Virus record (IMG/VR): IMGVR_UViG_3300043464_001719
Coordinates: 1-23,499 of that record
DNA length: 23,499 bases
Direction: 5' to 3' (one strand)
Origin: a virus
Below the pieces are notes generated by a model that was given only the letters and a program-made list of their open reading frames with translations, was not told where the DNA came from and ran no database searches. Below, piece by piece: positions 14,683 through 21,285 of this stretch; the stretch's first letter is position 1, and each line of letters starts with the position of its first letter. A program made the translations under genes and the position numbers.

Positions 14683-15165
14683 TTATTTCGTACTATTATA
14701 AAACTCATAGGCTCTTACAGTTTGAATGACTTCTCGGGTAGCGTTTGAGTTTTTTGCAACACAATAGCGAACACTCGCATCCTTATCTCGGGCAAGAACT
14801 GTTAGAGCTTCTGGTGAAGTGTTGGGGTTGTATGCAACTTCCCAGCGAACATTAAAGCACTCATCTCTAGCAAGAAGTGTTAGAGTTTCCGGAGGAGTGT
14901 TGGGGTTGTCTGCAACTCTCCAGCGAACACCCCATTCCTCATCTCGGGCAAGAATTGTTAGAGTTTCTGGTGGTGTGTTGAGGTTTTTTGCAACATAACA
15001 GCGAACACTAGAATTCTTATCTCGGGCAAGGAGTGTTAGAGTTTCTGGTGAAGTGTTGGGATTGGATGCAACCCCCCTGCGAACAGTAAAATACTCATCT
15101 CGGGCAAGAAGTGTTAGGATTTCTGTTGGTGTGTTGTGTTCTGAGGCGAGTTCAAATTTGTTCAT
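14683..15165 (-). CDS. Alpha-solenoid protein of 26-residue repeats (LRV/HEAT-like)
   Basis: 160 residues made almost entirely of a tandem repeat of exactly 26 residues. One unit is NTPPETLTLLARDE followed by a variable pair, VRW-x-VA and two to three residues ending N-P. Five units are clear, plus a degenerate start (MNKFELASEHNTPTEILTLL) and cap. The pattern of Pro, Leu and 'V-R-x-x-V-A-x-N-P' is that of leucine-rich-repeat-variant/HEAT-type superhelical proteins, which act as binding scaffolds. No enzymatic domain is attached. A second member starts at 23294 on the other strand. Variation concentrates at the two positions after 'RD' and around 'VR', likely the exposed binding face. The partner is unknown. 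Confidence 0.8.
   Translation of the reverse strand: MNKFELASEHNTPTEILTLLARDEYFTVRRGVASNPNTSPETLTLLARDKNSSVRCYVAKNLNTPPETLTILARDEEWGVRWRVADNPNTPPETLTLLARDECFNVRWEVAYNPNTSPEALTVLARDKDASVRYCVAKNSNATREVIQTVRAYEFYNSTK
14720..15125 (-). repeat. 78-bp tandem DNA repeats in the solenoid gene
   Basis: The segment gttagag recurs at 14801, 14879, 14957, 15035 and, slightly changed, 15113, always 78 bases apart. The coding repeats are well conserved at DNA level, so unit number could change by recombination. One 45-base stretch (14936-14980) is identical, inverted, to 23362-23406. Confidence 0.9.
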
Positions 15166-15219
15166 ATATGAGGATTATGTACCAACATATGGTAACACAC
15201 GTTCAAGATATTCTAGAAT

Positions 15220-16305
15220 CTATGTGCCACTTTTTAGATCGGCTGCTAAAAAGTTAAATAGCCTATCTGATAGATGCTCAAATAGCATTAGTTTCTTTTC
15301 ATTTTCAGTATTGTAGCGTCTACCAAGAAGATTCGTAAGAAAATCAATATCTTCTTGTTTAATGGACATTTTTATTTCAACGGTTGGTGTAAGATCAATT
15401 AAAATCTTTTTTGCCACAATATTGATTGATTTATCGCCAATATCTTTGATTTTTTGATGAACCCTACACTCTTCTTCAAACTTATCAAAAAGGTCACTTT
15501 GTCTTTTATGTTCAAACTGTAAATTCCAGGCAATTAAACCGATATTACTAATATAAGATTCTTTAAGACTCGTAGCCGGGTCATTAAACATCGGCATATC
15601 CGTATATTTTACAGTTGTCTTTGTAAACCTAGGATCACTTTCAAAAATCTCATCAAATTTATTCTTTTCTTCTCTAATTGTTGATGAAATATTAATTTTA
15701 CTTAACTTACTTGCAGCTAAACAAGGATATACAACATTAAAAAAGTCATCTACTACATTCTTTGGCATATATGCCATTTCATCTAGAAATACTGCATCAA
15801 GAGAAATTCCATGGAGAGAATTATGAGTTACTGCCCCAGCTCTGGAACCATTCTTAAAGCTTATAGTATAGCTGTTATTTATGACATCTCCGGGTTTTAG
15901 AAAGTCTGGTACACTATCATAGAGCGATTTAAACCTTTCCAATAGCGCGAGCGTGCTACTATTATTAGACGACTTCACTACAACGGTTTTCCCGCTGTTA
16001 AAAATTACAAAATGTAAAAGTTGTAGAAGCCCGCATAGTGTTTTTGAAGAATGTCTGGGGGCTTTGATAATATTGAATCGGTTGTTATAAAAATTATTGA
16101 TAATGGCTTCCTGATAGTCATATAATTTAAAATTAACGGGGGTTGCCTCAGACGGTGTGAAAATTTTTACATAGTTATTAATAAAATATACCGGGTCTGT
16201 TGCACACTTTTCAATTTCTTCTAGTTGTTTTTGTGGCTCAATTTGTGCAATTTGAGTCTTAAGTTCTTGTAGCTCTTTATATGTTAAGTTGTCTAGATTA
16301 ATCAT
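15220..16305 (-). CDS. Terminase large subunit-like ATPase without nuclease domain
   Basis: 361 residues resembling the N-terminal ATPase half of T4-type terminase gp17, which powers DNA packaging. Signs: DPVYFINNYVKI, the adenine-binding-type LYDYQEAII, a Walker A-like APRHSSKT, KTVVVKSSNN, SVPDFLKPGDVI, ISFKNGSRAGAV, Walker B LDAVFLDEMAYMP, then INISSTIRE, the usual motif III position, and IAWNLQFE. T4 gp17 has ~610 residues with a C-terminal nuclease; here the homology ends near the domain boundary and about 75 unrelated residues follow. In Walker A the usual Gly before Lys is Ser (SSKT for GKT). The gene lies in the - strand block of small and DNA-metabolism genes, not beside head genes. 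It may be a duplicated, repurposed or decaying packaging ATPase. The true gp17 is not in the window. Confidence 0.75.
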   Translation of the reverse strand: MINLDNLTYKELQELKTQIAQIEPQKQLEEIEKCATDPVYFINNYVKIFTPSEATPVNFKLYDYQEAIINNFYNNRFNIIKAPRHSSKTLCGLLQLLHFVIFNSGKTVVVKSSNNSSTLALLERFKSLYDSVPDFLKPGDVINNSYTISFKNGSRAGAVTHNSLHGISLDAVFLDEMAYMPKNVVDDFFNVVYPCLAASKLSKINISSTIREEKNKFDEIFESDPRFTKTTVKYTDMPMFNDPATSLKESYISNIGLIAWNLQFEHKRQSDLFDKFEEECRVHQKIKDIGDKSINIVAKKILIDLTPTVEIKMSIKQEDIDFLTNLLGRRYNTENEKKLMLFEHLSDRLFNFLAADLKSGT

Positions 16306-16358
16306 TTGTTTGTTTCTTCAAATCTTTCTTTGTGCTTTAAATATTTCGCGTAGACATT

Positions 16359-16502
16359 TCAGTGAATTTTTACTATCTTATAAGTTTTTATATTACATGT
16401 AACATATCCATCACTTTCACTTGTTAGTGCTTTTCTCAACTGAACTTTTGCATTTGGGTCTCGAATTAATCTTTCTAATTCTCGGCTTATTCTACCTTTC
16501 AT
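16359..16502 (-). CDS. Small hypothetical protein, 47 aa
   Basis: A short frame filling most of the gap between the terminase-like gene and the 106-residue gene. It begins ATG at 16500-16502 and reads MKGRISRELERLIRDPNAKV, then LRKALTSESDGYVTCNIKTY, ending KIVKIH. The basic N-terminal helix and short beta-like end look protein-like, and the orientation matches the block. No good ribosome binding site is visible. The function is unknown. Confidence 0.45.
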   Translation of the reverse strand: MKGRISRELERLIRDPNAKVQLRKALTSESDGYVTCNIKTYKIVKIH

Positions 16503-16524
16503 TGACAATGGGGTTCAAGAATTT

Positions 16525-16845
16525 TTATTTGATCATGTGACTTTGTAATCTCCTTATTGCTACATCATTTAGAGAAAAAGTCCAAGATTGACCTTGAATG
16601 GATTCATTTCCATACTTCCAGATTGTATCTTCAGATAAATGTTGAGTTAGATTGTAACTTTTGTTATTGATGTGACCATTAATATGACGCAATGCCTGTT
16701 CAATATTAACAAACCAACCTTGATAATTACAGTCATCATAAAGGTGGCATCTTTTATCTTCCGATTCGTATAAAAATAATTTATAGTTTACTCTCACAAA
16801 GAGATCTTCAAGAGTTTTAATTTGTTCGGCTGTTGGGTTATTCAT
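16525..16845 (-). CDS. Hypothetical protein, 106 aa
   Basis: 106 residues, MNNPTAEQIKTLEDLFVRVN, then an aromatic and acidic middle (HLYDDCNYQGWFVNIEQALRHI) and a C-terminal WTFSLNDVAIRRLQSHM. It is soluble, with no membrane segment and no recognisable catalytic motif. It is placed 16 bases after the DNA ligase gene in the same transcription direction. I do not recognise a family. Confidence 0.6.
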   Translation of the reverse strand: MNNPTAEQIKTLEDLFVRVNYKLFLYESEDKRCHLYDDCNYQGWFVNIEQALRHINGHINNKSYNLTQHLSEDTIWKYGNESIQGQSWTFSLNDVAIRRLQSHMIK

Positions 16846-16861
16846 TTATGTTCTCAATTAA

Positions 16862-17734
16862 TTATACATCATCCTCGTCGCGAAAGCCAAGAAAAACAGG
16901 ATGTCTCGGCAAATCCTTAACACCTTGGGGGAAGTATTTATATTTGACAAGTTTCCCAAGGTATTCATTCTTATTGCTCCAAATCTCATTCCGCATTAAA
17001 TCATTTAGACCAGAACCGACTCCAAATACCTGACCTTCTTTATTTTTAACGATTAGCGTGCCTGCAGTATTTGCTCCAACTAATCCAGAAATTGAGGATG
17101 ATCTTTTGGTTCTACCAAAGGCATCTTTTTGGACCTCATTCTCATTGTGCATCTTTTCTTCAATATCAATAAGAATTGCCTCATCATCTAAAAATCTCTT
17201 TACCTTAAGAAGAATATTATCTCTTACTGTGGATCGTCCAAACTTATATGTCCCGAATGGATCTCTTAACATTACTCCTTCATATCCACCTTCAAGGCAA
17301 ATTATTTCATATGAATCAAGTTCTTCTTGATTATTAACAGTTACTCCAGTTAACAGTTTATATTGACAGGTATTTGGAAAAGTTGGAAAGTTAAGAATTC
17401 TTAAGTAATACGGAAGAATGTCTTCTTGATCGGGATCAACATAATCAAAAAGCCATACCTTAAAATCGGGTTCACCCTCAATACTCATTACTCCGCTGCT
17501 AGATGATTGAAATGTATCACCAACTGTAATTTCTCCATCTACACCATCGGTTAGAGTTTCACTTAAAACTCGTTGAATGTAATTGTTTCTAATGGGTTTA
17601 AATGTGCGAGATACTACAACACCATTAACCATAAGAAATCTAATTCCGTCAATCTTTGGAGATGCAATATATGGAAATTTGGCTTTAGTTTCGTCAAAAT
17701 TTCCAGCGAGTAATGGCTTTTTAATTTGTGGCAT
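16862..17734 (-). CDS. ATP-dependent DNA ligase
   Basis: A 290-residue small ligase that seals nicks in DNA. Nucleotidyltransferase motifs: SPKIDGIRF at 25-33 with the adenylated Lys27 (motif I, KxDGxR), VSRTFKP near 41-47, DGVDGEITVG near 63-72 with the motif III-type Glu68, EGVMLRD at 152-158 (motif IV) and LLKVKRF near 175-181 (motif V). After ~184 comes an OB-fold-sized C-terminal domain with LVKYKYFPQGVKDLPRHPVF near the end (motif VI-like basic region). It lacks the extra N-terminal DNA-binding domain of T4 gp30 (487 residues), so it belongs to the minimal phage/bacterial type. The start overlaps the preceding gene by 14 bases. It probably acts in phage replication and repair with the nearby UvsY/UvsW system. 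Confidence 0.92.
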   Translation of the reverse strand: MPQIKKPLLAGNFDETKAKFPYIASPKIDGIRFLMVNGVVVSRTFKPIRNNYIQRVLSETLTDGVDGEITVGDTFQSSSSGVMSIEGEPDFKVWLFDYVDPDQEDILPYYLRILNFPTFPNTCQYKLLTGVTVNNQEELDSYEIICLEGGYEGVMLRDPFGTYKFGRSTVRDNILLKVKRFLDDEAILIDIEEKMHNENEVQKDAFGRTKRSSSISGLVGANTAGTLIVKNKEGQVFGVGSGLNDLMRNEIWSNKNEYLGKLVKYKYFPQGVKDLPRHPVFLGFRDEDDV

Positions 17735-18095
17735 TTAAATATAGTTCTCTTAATTTTTTAGCTGTTTCAGATATTTTTCTCTTACCGAAGCCTTTTGGCA
17801 ATGGGAAAATTATTTTATTCTTAACGTTGGCACTAAACTTATCACCATAAGGAGCCCATCCATCACCACAATGGATTTCAACGAAAACGACTTTACATTC
17901 ACCTTCCAAAGTAAATTGAGAAAGATTCAATAAGTAATGAATGGCATCATGTTCAGACCAGGCTTTTAAATAATCTTCATATGATACTGAATAGATTCCT
18001 CGGTCTCCATGCCACCGTACACTATTATTAAAATGATTTAAAGTTTGTACTTTATTGGGACATACTTCATAATAAAATTCTTCAAGCGTCAACAT
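17721..18095 (-). CDS. Hypothetical protein, 124 aa
   Basis: The frame is open from an ATG at 18140, but that start would lie deep in the upstream gene. The ATG at 18095 (MLTLEEFYYEVCPNKVQTL) gives a 14-base overlap like that at the other end of this gene, and I prefer it. The product has RWHGDRGIYSVSYEDYLKAW and a beta-rich VVFVEIHCGDGWAPYGDKF, and ends with a helix (AKKLRELYLN). No known domain is recognised. It lies directly upstream of the ligase and is probably co-translated with it. Confidence 0.6.
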   Translation of the reverse strand: MLTLEEFYYEVCPNKVQTLNHFNNSVRWHGDRGIYSVSYEDYLKAWSEHDAIHYLLNLSQFTLEGECKVVFVEIHCGDGWAPYGDKFSANVKNKIIFPLPKGFGKRKISETAKKLRELYLNATN

Positions 18096-18867
18096 AATGG
18101 AAACTAAATACACAATGATTTCGCCAATATTTTTTATCAACCAGATTTCCTCCTATTAAAAGAGCATTTAATTCTGGGTTATTGTCCGAGAGATTATTTT
18201 TAATTACTTGTAGTATATCTCCAGATTCTTGAAGACTGTCTAATGATAATATGCTTTTATAACTCCGATTCCATTCTCTTGTGCTAATAAATTTTCCATC
18301 AACTTGTGGAAAAAATTTCACATTATCAGAAAAAGTGATTTTCAAAGTTCTCATTCTAGGCGCTTCAATATAAATTTCATAATGAATATCGGTCTCATTT
18401 AAGATTCTATTTTCATGTGCGACCACAATATCCGAAGGCTGGTCTAAAACATTTTCATCAACGGCTTTATTTTTTAAGAAAAGTCCAATATATTCATTTA
18501 GACTCATTTTCTTTGCTGAGGGGTTTGTTTCATACATTTTAATTTGATCATTAACCGCTTGAGCATTCTTTATAATTTCCTTTGAATATAAAAACTTTCT
18601 CTGCAAAGAAATGGCATATTTTTTGGCAATCTGTTCATCAGTAAAAACTAGAAAATCACTACCAAATATGTTAAAACCTTGCTGTATTGGCCAACCATCA
18701 CAGGAACTATTAGAAAAAACTGGAACAAATCCACAAAAAGTATGAGATTTGCCGAATATCTCAACGATTTGGATTTTTTTTGTTAAGTGCCAATCTACAT
18801 AACCTTTTAAATCTATTAATTCTCTTTCGGTTGTTGGGAATTTTAAGTCAGGATAAAATTTATTCAT
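18082..18867 (-). CDS. Hypothetical protein, 261 aa
   Basis: 261 residues, MNKFYPDLKFPTTERELIDL. It has an early beta-rich part (KIQIVEIFGKSHTFCGFVPV), a central helical region around ALSLQRKFLYSKEIIKNAQ-like sequence, and a C-terminal mixed part with LRTLKITFSDNV-like strands. It has no membrane segment, Walker motif or nuclease motif. The start overlaps the preceding stop by 8 bases (ATGAATAA). I do not recognise a family; it belongs to the same co-transcribed block as the ligase. Confidence 0.6.
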   Translation of the reverse strand: MNKFYPDLKFPTTERELIDLKGYVDWHLTKKIQIVEIFGKSHTFCGFVPVFSNSSCDGWPIQQGFNIFGSDFLVFTDEQIAKKYAISLQRKFLYSKEIIKNAQAVNDQIKMYETNPSAKKMSLNEYIGLFLKNKAVDENVLDQPSDIVVAHENRILNETDIHYEIYIEAPRMRTLKITFSDNVKFFPQVDGKFISTREWNRSYKSILSLDSLQESGDILQVIKNNLSDNNPELNALLIGGNLVDKKYWRNHCVFSFHYVDA

Positions 18868-19588
18868 AATACCGATCTCTTTTCATATAGTTGAAAGCTT
18901 CTTCAAGTGTAGCGAATTCGTCGCTATTACTGTAGCGGCCCCGTCCAATTTTTACTTTCTTTGTTTTAGGATGAATCAGTAAACTACAACTGTTTCCATG
19001 TTCAGAAAGATAATGATCAAAAATTGGAAAAATTAAATATCCTTCGTCATCTTTATAAGTTACACTATTCATTACTTTACTCAATTCAGACTCAAACACC
19101 GAAAACTCCCCATCTTTTGATGTTCTAATTTGAAATGTAATGTATGTTTCAGAATAATCATTACTATTATGATAAACATTTACTCCAAAAAGATGTTTAG
19201 AAATACTGTAAAGTTCTGGCCAAGTTTTATAATGCTCATACTTGATTTCTCTATCATTATGTTTTTGATAAATCCACCAATCAATAACTTCATCAAGAGA
19301 TTCGCCATTATATGGTCTTGATACTGTGGTGTTAATACACTTACGAGTCCCCCTAACTGTACCGGATTCTACCCATTTGTCATATTCTTCAATAGCGGTT
19401 GCTGCATCAACAATTTTAGAATATTTGGCCACTGAAGAATAAGTATCAATAAATTCTTGAGCTTTTTCTCTTGTTTCAAATTGGGTTGCAAATTTTGGGC
19501 TATACAGTTCCTCAAATTTCTCCGAATCAACTAGTCTTGCATAATAGGGAATGGGTTGGTCAAAATCGTGCTTGATGATGTAGCTCAT
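18860..19588 (-). CDS. Hypothetical protein, 242 aa
   Basis: 242 residues, MSYIIKHDFDQPIPYYARLV. It contains a helix KFATQFETREKAQEFIDTYS and ends in a short element, SDEFATLEEAFNYMKRDRYY, that mirrors it: both read 'F-A-T ... E-x-A-x-x-F'. This suggests two copies of a small domain of the kind that records position-dependent variables in phage hypotheticals. The middle is rich in aromatic and acidic residues. It is the second gene from the - strand promoter, 36 bases after the first. The function is unknown. Confidence 0.6.
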   Translation of the reverse strand: MSYIIKHDFDQPIPYYARLVDSEKFEELYSPKFATQFETREKAQEFIDTYSSVAKYSKIVDAATAIEEYDKWVESGTVRGTRKCINTTVSRPYNGESLDEVIDWWIYQKHNDREIKYEHYKTWPELYSISKHLFGVNVYHNSNDYSETYITFQIRTSKDGEFSVFESELSKVMNSVTYKDDEGYLIFPIFDHYLSEHGNSCSLLIHPKTKKVKIGRGRYSNSDEFATLEEAFNYMKRDRYYE

Positions 19589-19624
19589 ATGTTTAGGTAA
19601 TAATAATGTTGGGCCTATTCAGTA

Positions 19625-19921
19625 TCACAAAAACCTCCAACGATTAACATATGGTTTAGATGTGTTTCCGTCGGACAGTAATACCATTGGACCCACAGCC
19701 CAGATAGTAGGAAATCTATAAGCGAATAATGTTCCTTCAGGTAAACTGTTTACTTTATATGAAATGGTTTGAGCACATTCTCCATCATCATCTTGTATTA
19801 AAACAACTCGTCCACCTGTTAAGCGTGCTATCAACCTTAAGTAAAGGCTCTTATGGTGATGCTTATAAAAGAGTGCATCATAGAGAATTTGCTGGTAGTC
19901 TTCTTTTCGTAGGTTGACCAT
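19625..19921 (-). CDS. Hypothetical protein, 98 aa, first gene of the - strand block
   Basis: 98 residues, MVNLRKEDYQQILYDALFYK, followed by a basic His-rich helix (HHHKSLYLRLIARLTGG) and beta-like segments (RVVLIQDDDGE, GTLFAYRFPTIWAVGPMVLL). It has no full transmembrane helix and no known motif. It starts about 46 bases downstream of the predicted start point of the strong - strand promoter, so it should be among the earliest and most abundant products of this block. First genes of early phage operons often take over host functions, but nothing in the sequence proves that here. Confidence 0.6.
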   Translation of the reverse strand: MVNLRKEDYQQILYDALFYKHHHKSLYLRLIARLTGGRVVLIQDDDGECAQTISYKVNSLPEGTLFAYRFPTIWAVGPMVLLSDGNTSKPYVNRWRFL

Positions 19922-19973
19922 CTTTGTTCAAATGATAAAGTGGAGGAAGTGCCTTTCATCCGACACGCTCAAG

Positions 19974-20002
19974 ATCATAACACACCCTCTTCCATTTGTC
20001 AA
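19974..20002 (-). promoter_or_regulatory. Strong sigma70-type promoter for the - strand block
   Basis: On the - strand TTGACA (20002-19997), 17 bases, TATGAT (19979-19974): a perfect -35, ideal spacing and a 5/6 -10. Transcription would begin near 19967 and enter the 98-residue gene at 19921. This is the expected form of a phage early promoter read by the unmodified host polymerase. Confidence 0.85.
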
Positions 20003-20049
20003 GCCCCCTCTTGAAATATCCGGATACCATGACGTAGTATTAATGCCTA

Positions 20050-20078
20050 TTGACAAACTCTTATGTTCCTGTTATGCT
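20050..20078 (+). promoter_or_regulatory. Strong sigma70-type promoter for the gp3-uvsY-uvsW cassette
   Basis: On the + strand TTGACA (20050-20055), 17 bases, TATGCT (20073-20078). It points away from the - strand promoter, with 47 bases between the two -35 boxes. The transcript would run through the small membrane protein gene at 20133 into gp3, uvsY and uvsW. Confidence 0.8.
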
Positions 20079-20132
20079 ACGCTTTGTCAAAAGTGATGCC
20101 ACCCCCTTTATTAACTATTATTTAATAATATT

Positions 20133-20267
20133 ATGACACCTGAAGAGATTGAAAAATTAATTGACGATAAGATTGCAAAACATGAATATAGAGTTGGAAT
20201 CGTAAGTGGTATCATAGGAACACTAATACTATTAGGAATCTTTCATGCAATTTGTTTTGTACGTTGA
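20133..20267 (+). CDS. Small membrane protein, 44 aa
   Basis: A short gene with ATG at 20133. The product begins with an acidic/basic helix, MTPEEIEKLIDDKIAKHEYR, then a hydrophobic segment of about 23 residues (VGIVSGIIGTLILLGIFHAI and CFV) ending in a single Arg. It is therefore a one-pass membrane protein with a short cytoplasmic or periplasmic head. It is the first gene after the + strand promoter at 20050, about 48 bases downstream of the likely transcript start. Small membrane proteins of this kind are frequent early phage products, but no function can be given. A late-type box for gp3 overlaps its stop codon. Confidence 0.65.
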   Translation: MTPEEIEKLIDDKIAKHEYRVGIVSGIIGTLILLGIFHAICFVR

Positions 20268-20273
20268 TAAATA
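20266..20273 (+). promoter_or_regulatory. Late-promoter-like box GATAAATA before gp3
   Basis: GATAAATA starts 31 bases before the gp3 ATG, like the boxes upstream of gp21 and gp22. It would allow late expression of the virion protein gp3 independently of the early promoter at 20050, from which uvsY and uvsW could be read earlier. Confidence 0.5.
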
Positions 20274-20296
20274 ATTGATATAAGAACACAAATGTA

Positions 20297-20851
20297 ATGT
20301 CAGGTAATTGTTCACCTATTGAAAATAGGAACTTTTTATCACCAAATCAGTTCAAATTTACATTAAAACGTGCTCCAAAGGCAGCATTTTTTTCCAATAG
20401 TGGTAACATTCCTGCACTAAGATTAGGAACAGCTAATCAACCAACATATCTTAAGATGATTGATCAACCTGGTGATATGATCACCTTTGAAGATTTCACC
20501 TTTAAGTTTATGGTGGATGAAGATTTAACCAACTATACTGAGATACAAAATTGGATAAGAGGACTAGGATTTCCTTATTCATTACAGCAAATCATAGATT
20601 TACAAAAAACTAGGCCAGACTTAAAGTCAAACATAACCAATCAACTGAACATTGTATCGGATGGTACACTTTTTATACTATCCAGCAACAATAAGACGAA
20701 TGTTCAGGTAAGATTTTATGATATGTGGCCATATGATCTAACATCATTGCTTTTTGATGCAAACAATAGTGATTCACAATACCTCACAGCGGAGGTAAAA
20801 ATGAAATATACATACTATGACATCAGAAATGCAAAAGGTGAGCTTTTATGA
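20297..20851 (+). CDS. 3: Tail completion and sheath stabiliser protein gp3
   Basis: 184 residues (T4 gp3: 176). T4 gp3 caps the tail tube and stabilises the contracted sheath attachment before joining to the head. Matching points against T4 gp3 in order: an N-terminal 'F-x-x-x-x-x-x-A-P' strand with NIPALRLG; a DQPGDMITFEDFTFKFMVDE segment parallel to T4's 'V-x-F-E-Y-x-x-x-x-x-R-F-I-V-D-E-E-L', followed by NWIRGLGFP; then GTLFILSSNNKTNVQV and RFYDMWPYDLTSLLFD, parallel to T4's 'T-L-Y-I-L-x-x-S-K-T' and 'F-Y-x-x-W-x-x-D-L'; and the end MKYTYYDIRNAKGELL, parallel to T4's 'Y-T-Y-F-x-V-x-K-D-G'. The position before uvsY-uvsW is as in cyanophage genomes. The stop overlaps uvsY by 4 bases. Confidence 0.85.
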   Translation: MSGNCSPIENRNFLSPNQFKFTLKRAPKAAFFSNSGNIPALRLGTANQPTYLKMIDQPGDMITFEDFTFKFMVDEDLTNYTEIQNWIRGLGFPYSLQQIIDLQKTRPDLKSNITNQLNIVSDGTLFILSSNNKTNVQVRFYDMWPYDLTSLLFDANNSDSQYLTAEVKMKYTYYDIRNAKGELL

Positions 20852-21285
20852 AAATTTTGGATATTAATGCTATTCAAGAGATGTGGAGAGAAGATGCAAA
20901 AATTGATCCAGACGACTTACACAACGAATCGCTAAAAATTCCAGAGCTACATGCAAAGTATTATGAGATTTTTACAAATCTACTATTACTAAAAAAGAAT
21001 TGCGAAGAAAATAAGAAAAGAATCAGACACGAAAAATACGAGTATTATACTGGCAAAGCAGAAGCAGAGACTTATATTCAAAATCCTCTAGATAAAAGGG
21101 TAAGAGACAAAGAGCATCTTCAAAGTTGTCTTAATGCTGATGCTGACATTTCAAAAATAAATATTAAGATTGAAATATATGATGTGAGTCTTGCATTTCT
21201 TCAGGACATCATTAAGATGCTTCATAATCGTTGTTTTCAAATTAAAAACAGCCTGGATGCTCAAAAATATATCAGTGGTCTATAA
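20848..21285 (+). CDS. uvsY: Recombination mediator UvsY
   Basis: 145 residues (T4 UvsY: 137). UvsY loads the UvsX recombinase onto single-stranded DNA covered by gp32 and is needed for recombination-dependent replication. The product is helical and charged. The N-terminal part has DDLHNESLKIPELHAKYYEI, the middle carries the family's basic helix and HEKYEYYTGKAEAE (T4: 'A-R-L-D-Y-Y-S-G-R-G-D-G-D-E'), then LNADADISKINIKIE (T4: 'L-S-A-D-K-D-V-L-K-V') and a C-terminal LHNRCFQIKNSLDAQKYISG (T4: 'R-G-F-A-I-K-x-I-x-D-x-x-x-F'). It is coupled to gp3 by ATGA and to uvsW by a one-base TAATG junction. uvsX itself is not in the window. Confidence 0.9.
   Translation: MKILDINAIQEMWREDAKIDPDDLHNESLKIPELHAKYYEIFTNLLLLKKNCEENKKRIRHEKYEYYTGKAEAETYIQNPLDKRVRDKEHLQSCLNADADISKINIKIEIYDVSLAFLQDIIKMLHNRCFQIKNSLDAQKYISGL

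Larger units (their letters stand above)
19974..20127. repeat. Left copy of the inverted divergent-promoter repeat
   Basis: A 154-base non-coding segment that matches, in reverse complement, 23121-23273 at roughly 88 % by hand alignment with one gap. The match covers the whole space between two back-to-back promoters and continues into the leader of the + strand one, ending at the AT-rich CTTTATTAACTATTATTT stretch. Confidence 0.9.

Noticed and set aside
14720-15125. CRISPR-like array from the regular repeats
   Set aside because: The 78-base step is an exact multiple of three, the whole unit is coding, and 'spacers' are just variable codons of a solenoid protein.
19856-19969. Alternative - strand frame starting near 19966
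   Set aside because: It overlaps the first gene of the block in another frame, has no coding character and stops early.
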